Notes under the pieces: model-generated | The model's input: the letters and a program-made list of their open reading frames with translations, nothing else | What the model was told of the DNA's origin: nothing | Databases searched by the model: none | Position numbers and translations under genes: made by a program | Shown here: piece after piece, positions 1 through 7,754 of the stretch | Numbering within the stretch: position 1 is the first letter of the stretch | Layout: every line of letters starts with the position of its first letter | Source of the DNA: CAYVLA01 sp964549615 [NCBI: uncultured Thermococci archaeon] | Lineage (GTDB): Archaea; CAYQAE01; CAYVLA01 | DNA: 11,491 nucleotides | Direction of reading: 5' to 3' | NCBI GenBank assembly: GCA_964549615.1 | Contig: CAZJVP010000102.1 | Span: forward strand, 1 to 11,491

Positions 1-813
1 CTCCAGGTAGTTCTCCACGTGGTAGCGCTGTTGAAGCTCCCAGTAGCCGATCGGCCAGTCGCAGGGGTTGGTGAAGCGTACGGTTTGGTTCTCCTCGTTA
101 AGGGACTGGATCCAATGCACCGAACAGGTCCATGAGTGGTAGAGGAAGACGTTCACGTCTTCTAGGTTGTCCCATCTCTTGATATCGCCCTCCTGGTAGC
201 GGAAACCGATCTTGTAGTTGACGTCGCCCTGCGCCTTGTTGCGGTCAAGAAGCGGTAGCAGCGTGCTCGCGACCCGGAAGTACCCCTCGTTCGGCGTGCG
301 AGCCCGGGTCTGTCTCTTGCCGTTCGCGAAGAGTTGGGAAAAGTACCATTCCCCGCTTTCCACCTCTGGGATCTTGACGGTCCAGATTTGTCCCTCTCCC
401 TTCGTCCAGCCCCTGATGATGCTCCCGCCGGAGAACACCGGTCGCTCGCCCGGGTACGCTGCGTAGGTCACCGGCGATCGCTCCGAGCCGCCGTCCTCGT
501 GTGTGAACACGAGCGGCTTGTCCAACTCGTACACGCCTCCGCGAATCAGCACGGTTACCGGGACGTCCTCCCTGCTGCGCGCCTCGCGCACCGCCTCTTG
601 TGCCCGGGCTACCGTGGCGAAGGGTCCGTCGGTGCGCTGAGGATTCGGCGAATCGGCCCTCCCCGACCAGGAGTCGTTGCCCTCTGTGGACACGTAGAAG
701 ACCAGCCCTCCGGGCTGCGCCAACGTGCAGAAGACGGCCTGAATGGCAAACAGCAGCGCAATCAGCGCGGCCGACGCCCCCAATCCGCAAGCAAGGATCC
801 CAAGGCTTTCCAT
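1..813 (-). CDS. Secreted right-handed parallel beta-helix protein, N-terminal part (cut by window edge)
   Basis: An open frame runs from ATG at 813-811 to the window edge (271 codons, no stop), so only the N-terminus is present. Residues 1 to about 33 form a hydrophobic signal peptide (ALIALLFAIQAVFCTLA). Residues 38-79 (FYVSTEGNDSWSG, then TDGPFATVARAQEAVREA) are the classic opening of secreted beta-helix proteins (DUF1565/GH141-like). It continues as expected with IRGGVYELDKPLVF, PVFSGGSIIRGW, LFANGKRQTRART and YHVENYLE, the last normally leading into the coil repeats. Family members are extracellular and act on or bind polysaccharides; full length is often 600-900 residues. The catalytic coils lie outside the window, so the reaction cannot be given. 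Arginine codons are mostly CGN here (about 14 of 19 by eye), unlike the AGG-rich neighbours, suggesting acquisition from a bacterium. Family fold is confident, enzyme class is not. Confidence 0.88.
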   Translation of the reverse strand, partial: MESLGILACGLGASAALIALLFAIQAVFCTLAQPGGLVFYVSTEGNDSWSGRADSPNPQRTDGPFATVARAQEAVREARSREDVPVTVLIRGGVYELDKPLVFTHEDGGSERSPVTYAAYPGERPVFSGGSIIRGWTKGEGQIWTVKIPEVESGEWYFSQLFANGKRQTRARTPNEGYFRVASTLLPLLDRNKAQGDVNYKIGFRYQEGDIKRWDNLEDVNVFLYHSWTCSVHWIQSLNEENQTVRFTNPCDWPIGYWELQQRYHVENYLE

Positions 814-1172
814 GCTGAGCGCTCCCTAGGATGTTACCCGCTCGTCAAACGGCAGCGCGGCTGTTTGCCGAGCTTAACCATTCGGTGAAAGGTTGCTTGA
901 AAAAGTATCGTCGAGCATGGGCATGGGCCATGAAGGCAGAGCGCCGGGCGCAATCCCTCCTGGCAGGCAGGGGCTAGGCCGCGGCATCCGAAATCTGCGT
1001 CAGGGTTTGCTGATCCTAGTCGGGATGGGTCCGGATGGCCTGTTCCACGGGATCGTCAAGGAGGGCTTTGTACAGCCTATCAACCGCGGTTGGGTCCGTC
1101 TGGGTTAAGTCAAGGCGAGATCCAACAGCACGGGCATGGTCATCCCGCGCAAGCCGGAGCCGAGCAACATAG
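814..1172. other. Intergenic region between divergent genes, no gene seen
   Basis: This gap lies between two divergently transcribed genes. Short open frames exist on both strands but none has a recognisable protein pattern. The minus-strand frame ending at 1016 has a plausible-looking C-terminus (VDRLYKALLDDPVEQAIR), but its start lies inside the gene at 1209, so at most it is a remnant. I see no clear TATA box for the minus-strand gene at 813. Confidence 0.5.
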
Positions 1173-1180
1173 TTTAATAA
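1173..1180 (+). promoter_or_regulatory. Archaeal TATA box (TTTAATAA)
   Basis: TTTAATAA stands out in GC-rich surroundings. Its centre is about 32 bases before the ATG at 1209. With the usual 25-27 base spacing, transcription would start near 1203, giving an almost leaderless mRNA. The same TTTAATA core occurs at 10790. Confidence 0.65.
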
Positions 1181-1208
1181 CGGGGAAGACAGGACAGTAC
1201 GGGTCGCG

Positions 1209-2447
1209 ATGGGGCGTTGGATTTCCTTCGTTATGCTGCTGGGAGCCGTTCTGGCTCTGCCAGCTGGACTGGGAAAGTACGATCCTGAATCGCTGCGGAT
1301 AAGGGCGTTCTGCATCGGCGAGTCGTACTATCCCGAAACCTCCTACCCACTCTTGGTAAAGGGCGATCCTCGCATATTCTACGTGCCCATACCGGCCAAC
1401 ATAGCTGAGGGAACCTTTGCACAGGTTGCGGGCGGAGGCGGGGAGGAGGCGGCGAGGAAGTTCATGAGGCTGTACCTTCCTCGGACCTACGATCAGCTCA
1501 TCTCCTCATACGATGTGGCCATCTTGTCCGACTTCGAGGCGTGGCTCGTTCCGAACCAGCAGTTCGTGTGGATGAGGCGGGCCATCGAAGAGGAGGGACT
1601 GGGGCTTGCCAAGTATGAGATCAACTGGGATACCGGGGGCTACTATATCCGGGCCTCTGAGTTCATAGACTTGTGGATCGCCAGCCCGCTTTTCGACGCC
1701 TTCCCGGCGGAGTTCGTCAAGGGGAAGCAGGTGAAGTTTTCCAGCGGCATAATCCCGACCAAGGGAAACCCTGTGACGGACCTCCCAGGGATTGAGAAGT
1801 ACGACCTTTTGACCTCGGGTAGCTACGGCATAGAGACCCCCAGGGAGGGCGCGGAGATCCTCGCGATATTCCGGAACGACCCCGACAGGAACCCGGCCAT
1901 GATAAGCCGGATGTTCGGGAGGGGGATGTCCCTCTCGGTCCTGCCCGGCCTGGACAAGGTCGATGGGGTTGCATTGAAGGAGTACCCGTACTACGTCGAT
2001 TTCTGGATAAACCAGCTGTACTGGTCGGCCAACTTCCCCGTCCCGGAGGATGTTGAGCTGGTCAGCGCCGTGAGAAGGGAGATGGTCCGCTATGCCGAGT
2101 ACAAACCACTCGTGATGAGCGTGTTGGACTTCGTGGAGAAGTTCGGCGCTAGGGTCTCGGTCCTTGGCGAGGACATAGGCAAGTCCGACCAGACCAAGGC
2201 AGAGGCCGATCGCCTCTACATGGAGCAGAGGTACACCGAAAGCATGGACAAGCTGAATGAGGCGTACGCCATACTGACCACGATCTCGGGCAAGGCCGTG
2301 GAGCTGAAGGACAGGGCCCTTCTGTGGATCTACGTGATCGAGTGGTTCAGCGTGACGGGGGTTGCCATGCTGGCTGGTTTCGTGTTGTACAGCCTGATGA
2401 TAAAGCGCAGGCTCTACAGGGAGGTCAGTGTGACCAGGGCAGGATGA
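1209..2447 (+). CDS. Secreted, C-terminally membrane-anchored protein with probable GATase1/ThuA-like domain
   Basis: The protein has 412 residues. Residues 1-22 are a signal peptide (WISFVMLLGAVLALPAGLG). Residues 32 to about 290 alternate hydrophobic strands and helices (IRAFCIG, YDVAILSDFEAWLVPNQQFVWMR, a helix, then a late helix FWINQLYWS near 265-273). This resembles class I glutamine-amidotransferase-like folds, with no nucleophile Cys in the usual elbow. Residues 328-368 are a helical hairpin resembling one TPR-like unit (ADRLYMEQRYTESMDKLNEAY). A single membrane helix follows at about 374-398, then a basic tail (KRRLYRE), so the main domain faces outside. The architecture parallels the protein at 5205-6197, though direct sequence similarity is weak. 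The start is set by the TATA box 32 bases upstream. Function is unknown; a surface scaffold or ligand-binding role is a guess. Confidence 0.85.
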   Translation: MGRWISFVMLLGAVLALPAGLGKYDPESLRIRAFCIGESYYPETSYPLLVKGDPRIFYVPIPANIAEGTFAQVAGGGGEEAARKFMRLYLPRTYDQLISSYDVAILSDFEAWLVPNQQFVWMRRAIEEEGLGLAKYEINWDTGGYYIRASEFIDLWIASPLFDAFPAEFVKGKQVKFSSGIIPTKGNPVTDLPGIEKYDLLTSGSYGIETPREGAEILAIFRNDPDRNPAMISRMFGRGMSLSVLPGLDKVDGVALKEYPYYVDFWINQLYWSANFPVPEDVELVSAVRREMVRYAEYKPLVMSVLDFVEKFGARVSVLGEDIGKSDQTKAEADRLYMEQRYTESMDKLNEAYAILTTISGKAVELKDRALLWIYVIEWFSVTGVAMLAGFVLYSLMIKRRLYREVSVTRAG

Positions 2448-2477
2448 TGAACCCTCGCCTGCCCCGTGCGTTGGGCA

Positions 2478-2508
2478 CCCGTCCCTGGGGCATACCATGT
2501 TGGACGGG
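2478..2508 (+). terminator. Possible hairpin downstream of the anchored protein gene
   Basis: CCCGTCC (2478-2484) and GGACGGG (2502-2508) can pair as a 7 bp stem with a 17-base loop, about 30 bases after the stop at 2447. No long T tract follows, so the terminator role is uncertain. It lies between converging genes (2447 plus, 2711 minus). The rest of 2448-2710 shows no gene. Confidence 0.3.
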
Positions 2509-2710
2509 CTGAGACTTGTCTTAAGGTTCTTGATCGATTTAGCGTGAGATGGTTGCAGCAGCTTTGCCCACATCATGGCCAGGGTCTCATGCCTCGGCCT
2601 TGCAGCGACCTCCTTACGTGGTGGGGCCGGACATCCGCGCCTCGCAGATGAGGAGTGGCTCGCACGGCGTCGCCAGGACTGTTTCCCAGCGTCCTGTGCC
2701 CGTTCATCGC

Positions 2711-4240
2711 TTACCTCTGGCCCTGGCCTTTCGCGTCAGCCCCTTTCGGCTGGGCGGCCTTTCGCCTGGCTATAGCCAGCGCGGTTCTGAACATGCTCAA
2801 GTCCTCCTTGGTCAGGGCGCCTAGGGCATATGTCAAGGCCGCATAGACAGCCAAGCCGACCGGAAACGCGATCACAAGGCGGAAAAGAGGCGTGGAAGGA
2901 AGGCTTAGGGCAAAGTAGACTGCAGGAGCCATGGCCACGCTTGCGATTATCGATTTGGCTGTGGGGGCCGACTCTACGCGGGCACCCGTGTGCCTCGTCA
3001 TCATGGCGACGGAGTAGGCCAGCCCCACGAACATCGAAACGACGTAGGCAAGCGCGATCCCCTCGATGCCTGCCGCTGCGCCCAGCACGGCCCCAGCGAT
3101 GAAAGCCGCGGCGCATACGATCGCGCTAGCATAGTTCACGAGGTGAGGTTTCCCTATGCCGGTCAGTATCGTGTTGGAGACGTTGTATATGGGCATGAAG
3201 AGAAGAAGCAGGGAGAGGATCTGCAACAACGCGGCGGCATCTAGGTACGCCGGAAGGAGGGATTCCAACAGCGGCCGCGACAGCAGGCAAAGGCCGATCG
3301 CCGCGGGCAGGCCAAGCATGATGAGCAGCTTGGTGATCTTGGTGCAGAAGAAGGCCAACGTGGCACTGTTGCTCTTGGACTCAAGCTCCGAGACATAGGG
3401 CATGACCACCACGCTCAGGATGCTTGCCACCACGAGCGCCGCGGAGACGATGTTGTAGATGCCCCTGAAGTACCCGATTGACACCACCCCGAGGCCAAAT
3501 GCCTTGATCAGGATCACCCCGATCCATGCAAAAAGTATCCCCAACAGGGTCGCACTGTAAACGGGGGCGGCGAACCTCATCTGCTCGCGCAGGCTGATCC
3601 CGGCGCCCGACGGCAGGCCGATGATGGGCAGTCCCCTCCTCCAAGCGAGGATGAATCCCACGAGCACGGCCAGGAGGCCCGCGAGCGCAAATGCAGCGAT
3701 GGGGGCCAGGTATTCCAATCCTGAGTAGATCATGGGGACGACGAGTGCCAGATATGCGATCCCGTAGATCGTGATCACCACGGCCCTCTCGCGCATCTGG
3801 AAATAAGCCTGGAACAGCGCCTGCACGAAGATGAGAAGCAGGTTGGAGAGCAAAAAGACGCTTGCGAGCCTGACTCCGGTTTCCACGGGCTCATCCAAAA
3901 GCTTGGCGATCCATGGTGAGAGCAGGAACATGGCGACGGTGGCGAGGATGGAGATTGCCGCCCTGATGAGGAGGAGGTACCTCGTCGTGTCGGCGGCGCG
4001 CGGAGGATCAGAGACGAGGTACTTTGGCACGAACCTCACCATGGTGCTTTCGATCCCCAGGTTTAGGATCGGCGAGAGGAGAGAGGGGACTATGAACACC
4101 AACTGGTAGAGGCCGTACTGCTCCGGCCCAAGCAGCCCCATGACCAGCACGCCTGCGATGTAGAGAAAGACCGAGGAGACGATAACCGATATGGCGGAAT
4201 AGGAGATGCCCACGACCAGCCTTTCGGCGTCCTCGCCCAT
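2711..4240 (-). CDS. Wzx-type polysaccharide / oligosaccharide flippase (MOP superfamily)
   Basis: The protein has 509 residues, the usual size for the polysaccharide biosynthesis protein family (PF01943/PF13440 type). It is almost entirely hydrophobic, with about 14 predicted membrane helices. The N-terminus carries the family pattern: a first helix (residues 11-35), then the LLGPEQYGLYQLVF turn at 36-49, a second helix, and NLGIESTMVRFVPKYL at 60-75. The C-terminal 20 residues are basic and polar (cytosolic tail). Family members move lipid-linked glycans across the membrane for surface polysaccharide or N-glycan assembly. No glycosyltransferase lies next to it here, but a sugar aminotransferase is encoded 2 kb away. 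The ATG at 4240 is preceded by an AT-rich patch but no clear Shine-Dalgarno motif. The specific substrate cannot be told. Confidence 0.93.
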   Translation of the reverse strand: MGEDAERLVVGISYSAISVIVSSVFLYIAGVLVMGLLGPEQYGLYQLVFIVPSLLSPILNLGIESTMVRFVPKYLVSDPPRAADTTRYLLLIRAAISILATVAMFLLSPWIAKLLDEPVETGVRLASVFLLSNLLLIFVQALFQAYFQMRERAVVITIYGIAYLALVVPMIYSGLEYLAPIAAFALAGLLAVLVGFILAWRRGLPIIGLPSGAGISLREQMRFAAPVYSATLLGILFAWIGVILIKAFGLGVVSIGYFRGIYNIVSAALVVASILSVVVMPYVSELESKSNSATLAFFCTKITKLLIMLGLPAAIGLCLLSRPLLESLLPAYLDAAALLQILSLLLLFMPIYNVSNTILTGIGKPHLVNYASAIVCAAAFIAGAVLGAAAGIEGIALAYVVSMFVGLAYSVAMMTRHTGARVESAPTAKSIIASVAMAPAVYFALSLPSTPLFRLVIAFPVGLAVYAALTYALGALTKEDLSMFRTALAIARRKAAQPKGADAKGQGQR

Positions 4241-4267
4241 TGAGAGTCCGTCCTGGGCGTGCGGGTC

Positions 4268-4281
4268 CTATGTTATGTGTT
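4268..4281 (-). promoter_or_regulatory. Weak AT-rich promoter element for the flippase gene
   Basis: Read on the minus strand, the sequence ACACATAACATAGG lies 28-41 bases before the ATG at 4240. The position fits an archaeal TATA box for a near-leaderless transcript, but the match to consensus is poor. Confidence 0.3.
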
Positions 4282-4337
4282 TCGTCGCTTTCCGGCGCGC
4301 GGTGGCGCCCCGTTCTTTGGGGGCAGGGGGGATCCTG

Positions 4338-4901
4338 CTACTTCTTGGAGGTGAAATGGTAGTCCCCGACCTTGGAACCCAGCGTCCAGTATTCGGAGTT
4401 CACGGGGCAGAAGACAAGCGGCCTGGCCTTGCTAACTTGGACTTGCCCGTCCTGCAGGACCTTCTCGTCGGCGTGGCAAGCGACAACCCTTGCAAGGTAA
4501 ACCTCATGCGCGCCGAGGGGCTTTATCTCGGTGACCTTGCACTCGATGTTCACGGGGCATTCGGCGATGAGCGGGCACTTAACCGCCTTCCCCCTCACGG
4601 GGGTCAGGCCGACCTCCTTGAACTTGTCATGGCCCTTGCCCGAGATTGCGCCGCACCTGTCAACCTTCTCCAACATGTCCTCCGTTGGGATGTTTATGAC
4701 GAACTCGCGGCTCTCCCTTATGAGCGCGGCCGAGTACCTGTGCGGCCTGACCGATATGCTCACCATGGGTGGATCCGAGCAGATGATTCCCGTCCAGGCT
4801 ATGGTTATGATGTTTGGCTTTGCGTCGATGTCCCCGCATGTCACAAGCACTACCGGGACCGGATAAAGCAGCGTCGAGGGCTGGATTTCCATCTTCGGCA
4901 T
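4338..4901 (-). CDS. Flavin reductase-like, FMN-binding split-barrel protein
   Basis: From ATG 4901 the protein has 187 residues, matching the flavin reductase / DIM6-NTAB family (PF01613). The order of motifs fits: LLYPVPVVLVTCGD (11-24), a strand with NIITIAWTGIICSDPPMVSISV (30-51, the flavin phosphate-binding part), RPHRYSAALI (52-61), REFVINIP (65-72), the DRCGAISGKGHDKF segment (81-94), and C-terminal VYLARVVACHADE. Archaeal members bind FMN and act as flavin reductases or electron carriers; the electron donor and partner cannot be told. The frame stays open to an ATG at 4976, but residues before MPKMEIQ are a basic, unconserved stretch, and an AT-rich promoter-like patch lies within it, so I chose 4901 (a GGTGG lies just upstream; ATG 4892 is also possible). 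It follows no gene closely and looks monocistronic. Confidence 0.88.
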   Translation of the reverse strand: MPKMEIQPSTLLYPVPVVLVTCGDIDAKPNIITIAWTGIICSDPPMVSISVRPHRYSAALIRESREFVINIPTEDMLEKVDRCGAISGKGHDKFKEVGLTPVRGKAVKCPLIAECPVNIECKVTEIKPLGAHEVYLARVVACHADEKVLQDGQVQVSKARPLVFCPVNSEYWTLGSKVGDYHFTSKK

Positions 4902-5204
4902 GTGCCCACCGCGCAGGCCTCGGCTTTTCAGTTTTTTCTTCAGCGGGATGCCTGTTCTGCCCCCGAACTTTGGCATCGTTCACGTCCGGCCCGTGCTCAG
5001 GGGTCGGGCTCCCCGTTGCCTTGGTGGGTTCGAAGTGGATGGAGGAGACCGGCCGGACGCGGCTCCACCCTCGGGAATGCCCGAACCGGGGCCAGAGCCC
5101 TGCGAGAAGTCTTTTCACCACCCCGCTTGGTGGCAAACACCCGCCAGGCCGGGTTGCGACGGGCCGTCGGGGGGGGGGGACCTGGGCGCGGAACGGGTTG
5201 GCTG
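4902..5204. other. Intergenic region with G11 homopolymer, no gene seen
   Basis: This GC-rich gap holds the probable promoter patch of the flavin reductase gene near 4925-4940 and an uninterrupted run of eleven G at 5169-5179. No open frame here shows protein-like features. Confidence 0.5.
4923..4942 (-). promoter_or_regulatory. AT-rich promoter-like patch for flavin reductase gene
   Basis: Minus-strand sequence TGAAGAAAAAACTGAAAAGC is the only A/T-rich stretch upstream and is centred about 30 bases before ATG 4901. This is the spacing expected for an archaeal BRE/TATA element. It supports the shorter start over 4976. Confidence 0.35.
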
Positions 5205-6197
5205 CTAAGTCTGCTGCGCCTTCGTGAAGGCGAAGTAGTAGACCACAATGCAGGCCGCTCCCGCGGCCGCTGAGATGAAGATCGTTCTGATCAGCTTGGC
5301 GTTCTTCGACCTTTCGCGTAGCTTCTCCGCTTCTTCCTTGATTCTTGCAAGGTCCCGCCTGCTCTCCTCGTAATGCTCTGAGGCCTTGGCCAGGGAGGTA
5401 GCGAACTTGCTCTCGGAGTTCCAGACCCAGCTCACGGCGTTTGTGAACAGCGTTCTGAACTCGGTGGTGTTGGTGAAGCGTCCATAGTAGTTGTATCCCG
5501 CCTCATAGTCGTCGGCACCGAAGGATGCGAAGGTCACCGAGACGCCCCGGTTGCGGTACTTGACGATCGAGGGCGCTCCGGTATTTTTCTCCCGGAAGAG
5601 AACCTTGTACTCCCCCACGGCCGGCCGCTTGGGGGCATAGAGGTTGGTTGTGGCGTTGAGGCTGAGGACTATCTTGTGGTCAGGGACGGTGAAATCCTGC
5701 AGTCCCTCTGATATCTCGTCATCCTCTTCCTTGGTGTGCGACATGCTGAACTTGCGGGTCTTGGGGTCCAACGTTCCGGCACGGTAGCCTGTGCCGAAGA
5801 TCGGAAACACCGTCTCCGAGACGTTCCCCGTCGCCGCCCTCGATCCGGCGAAGCCGAGCCCGACGAGCCCTCCCCCCTGTGAGAAGAACCACTCCAAGGC
5901 TAGGTCAAGACCGGACTGCTTGGTGTCGATGGGGAGGGTCACTACCGCCGCCTTGACGGTGGGGAAATAGAGCATGGTCCTGAAGAGGTCGAGCGACTGG
6001 ATGGTCTGGACCTCGGCCTCGACCCGTCCGTCTTGTTGTATCAGGTTTGCAAGCTCCAGGCCGTAGTTCGGGGCCGCGGGGCAGTATATGAGCAGGATTG
6101 GCCTTGGCCCGGCCGTCCAGCCGCAAGGCGATATGATGAGTACTATGAGAATCCCGTGGACTGTGGCCATTCCTGCTGACGGCCCCGGCCGATCCAT
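5205..6197 (-). CDS. Secreted, C-terminally anchored ThuA-like (GATase1-fold) protein with coiled coil
   Basis: The protein has 330 residues (321 if it starts at ATG 6170). A signal peptide spans about 10-29 (ATVHGILIVLIISPCGWTAG). Residues 33-260 follow the ThuA/GATase1-like order: strand PILLIYCPA, strand VEAEVQTIQSLDLF, strand AAVVTLPI (83-90), ALEWFFSQGGGLVGLGFAG (100-118), then VSVTFASFGADDYEAGYNYYG (219-239) and the closing helix LFTNAVSWVWN (250-260). Residues 265-302 are a charged coiled coil, and residues 304-324 are a single membrane helix. Three NxS/T sequons (N125, N181, N243) fit an outside location. It begins six bases after the aminotransferase stop, so the two are probably co-transcribed. 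ThuA-like domains often bind sugars or act in sugar metabolism; no catalytic triad can be assigned here. Confidence 0.85.
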   Translation of the reverse strand: MDRPGPSAGMATVHGILIVLIISPCGWTAGPRPILLIYCPAAPNYGLELANLIQQDGRVEAEVQTIQSLDLFRTMLYFPTVKAAVVTLPIDTKQSGLDLALEWFFSQGGGLVGLGFAGSRAATGNVSETVFPIFGTGYRAGTLDPKTRKFSMSHTKEEDDEISEGLQDFTVPDHKIVLSLNATTNLYAPKRPAVGEYKVLFREKNTGAPSIVKYRNRGVSVTFASFGADDYEAGYNYYGRFTNTTEFRTLFTNAVSWVWNSESKFATSLAKASEHYEESRRDLARIKEEAEKLRERSKNAKLIRTIFISAAAGAACIVVYYFAFTKAQQT

Positions 6198-6203
6198 GCT
6201 CTG

Positions 6204-7484
6204 TCAGGACCTCCGGTTCGATCTGGCATACTCGTCGATCTTTGCGAAGGCATGCACGATGTCGTCGATGTCCGAGTCGGTGAGGTTGTGGATGGTCCAT
6301 CCACCGCCGATCCAGAGGGCATCGCCGACGACCTTCTCTGTGACGGGGCAGAGGCCCTCCTCGTAGCGAGCGGAGCCGTCGTAGTAGCGGCACTCGTAGG
6401 GGCAGCGGCTTCCTCCGAAGCCGACCCTGTTCCGGAACAGCGGGTTGGAGTAGAGAGGTCGCGAATAGCCAAACCCTGCATAGAGCCCCTCAGCCGAGTA
6501 GGCTGCTTGAAGCTCGGCCCTCGTCATCCCCAGCTTCTCTTCATCGATCCGGAGGGCGAAGACGTGGTACACATGCTTGGCGTAAGGACGCTTCCTGGGA
6601 GGCGTCATCCACTCAAACCGTGAGAGCTCCCGGACAAGCCGGTCGCCGTTCCGGATCCTCCTCTCGGTGAAGCGGTCCAACATCTCCAGTTGAGCGAGCA
6701 GGACTGCACCGGCAAGCTCCGTCATTCTGAAGTTGTAGCCGAGCGTGAAGCTCTCGTACGTTCTTGCGGCCGAGGGTCCGAAAACCTCCCCGTGGTGTCG
6801 CATCTTCCTGCAGGCGTCCGCGAGCTTCTCGTCATCGGTTACGACGATTCCGCCTTCCCCACCGGTGATGTTCTTGCTTTGCTGGAACGAGAAGCAGCCC
6901 AGGTCGCCGATGCTGCCAACCTTCCTCCCCTTATATTCGGCGGCGTGGGCTTGGGCGCAATCCTCAACGACTGCGAGGTCGTGTTCCTGGGCTATCTCAA
7001 CGATCTCGTCCATCTCGGCCGGATGCCCAAAGAGGTGGACGGGCATTATGGCTTTCGTATTCTTGGTCAGCCGCCTTTTGACATCATCCGGATCCATGCA
7101 GAACGTGTCTGGCAGGATGTCGCAGAAGACGGGAATGGCATTGTTGTGCAGCACCGAGGTCGCACTCGCGATGAAGGTGTAGGCCGGGACTATCACTTCG
7201 CTTCCGGGCCCCACCCCGGCCGCTCCAAGGGCGACGTGCAGCGCAGAGGTTCCCGTGTCGGTGGCTATTGCGAACTCCTTTCCCACATACCGAGCGAACT
7301 TTTCCTCGAACTCGGCCACCTTCTTGCCGTCGATGGCGCAGAACTGCCTTGACTCGAGGACCTCCATGACAAGCTCCTTCTCCCGCGGCGCGACCGCGGG
7401 GAGGTTGTTGAGCCTCTGCGTCCTGACGGGCTTCCCTCCATGGATGGCGAGTTTCTGCAAGGAAATCGTTCTCCTGCGCGGCAT
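6204..7484 (-). CDS. DegT/DnrJ/EryC1/StrS family PLP-dependent sugar aminotransferase
   Basis: The protein has 426 residues, normal for the family. The start LAIHGGKPVR (12-21) is a hallmark of the StsC/AHBA-synthase/perosamine-synthase-like branch. Residues 75-83 (TDTGTSALH) form the phosphate-binding loop. AYTFIASA at 101-108 and VVEDCAQAH (172-180) follow, with D175 as the Asp that contacts the PLP ring nitrogen. CFSFQQSKNITGGEGG (197-212) contains K204, the Schiff-base lysine. Downstream, LGYNFRMTELAGAV (238-251) is also conserved. Members transfer an amino group, usually from glutamate or glutamine, to a keto-sugar nucleotide or keto-inositol. The acceptor cannot be told. The nearby flippase fits an amino sugar in a surface glycan, but the only co-operonic gene encodes an anchored ThuA-like protein. 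Confidence 0.93.
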   Translation of the reverse strand: MPRRRTISLQKLAIHGGKPVRTQRLNNLPAVAPREKELVMEVLESRQFCAIDGKKVAEFEEKFARYVGKEFAIATDTGTSALHVALGAAGVGPGSEVIVPAYTFIASATSVLHNNAIPVFCDILPDTFCMDPDDVKRRLTKNTKAIMPVHLFGHPAEMDEIVEIAQEHDLAVVEDCAQAHAAEYKGRKVGSIGDLGCFSFQQSKNITGGEGGIVVTDDEKLADACRKMRHHGEVFGPSAARTYESFTLGYNFRMTELAGAVLLAQLEMLDRFTERRIRNGDRLVRELSRFEWMTPPRKRPYAKHVYHVFALRIDEEKLGMTRAELQAAYSAEGLYAGFGYSRPLYSNPLFRNRVGFGGSRCPYECRYYDGSARYEEGLCPVTEKVVGDALWIGGGWTIHNLTDSDIDDIVHAFAKIDEYARSNRRS

Positions 7485-7499
7485 TCGGCCTGGGATTGA

Positions 7500-7514
7500 A
7501 TAAGATTATGCTGA
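7500..7514 (-). promoter_or_regulatory. TATA-like element for the aminotransferase operon
   Basis: The minus-strand sequence GCATAATCTTATTCA is the AT-richest stretch upstream. It is centred 23-24 bases from ATG 7484, so transcription could start at or next to the start codon (leaderless). No Shine-Dalgarno motif precedes this ATG, consistent with that. Confidence 0.45.
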
Positions 7515-7728
7515 GGTTCCTGAATGCTGATCAGGTCGGTCCAGATCGTTCGAAGAGCTCAAGAACGCCTCGTTGGGGAAAATGCCAGCGATGGAAGGTC
7601 GTAACTCGCGCCGCGTCCTCGACGGGGATGATGCTCTTTCCGTTTCAGATCGAGGTCATCTGCGCGGCTCGGCCGTTGCTCGCCGCCTATTTCCGTCGCC
7701 CAGACCAGATGGCCAGTTCGTCCTGGTG

Positions 7729-7754
7729 GGGTTCGAGGCGTGGCCCGCGAACCC
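7729..7754. repeat. Inverted repeat GGGTTCG / CGAACCC
   Basis: GGGTTCG (7729-7735) and CGAACCC (7748-7754) form a perfect 7 bp stem with a 12-base loop. On the plus strand a short CAGTTTTC follows, which gives it a terminator-like look, but no plus-strand gene lies upstream. It may also be a chance GC-rich dyad. Confidence 0.3.

Noticed and set aside
245-888. Open frames on both strands over the beta-helix gene (245-790 minus, 334-888 plus)
   Set aside because: The beta-helix frame ending at the window edge has a signal peptide and family motifs throughout; these are other-frame shadows with Arg/Gly-rich products.
1016-1315. Minus-strand 99-codon frame with a protein-like C-terminus
   Set aside because: Its start lies antisense in the signal peptide region of the gene at 1209, no promoter or ribosome site is seen, and no homologous pattern is recognised. 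It could be a remnant, but cannot be supported.
1506-2576. Long minus-strand open frame (356 codons) opposite the gene at 1209-2447
   Set aside because: It is antisense to a protein with a clear signal peptide, fold pattern and membrane anchor. Its own product is His/Pro/Gly-rich with no domain pattern, typical of a shadow frame in GC-rich DNA.
4206-5273. Long plus-strand open frame (355 codons)
   Set aside because: It lies opposite the flavin reductase gene and spans intergenic DNA; the product shows no family pattern.
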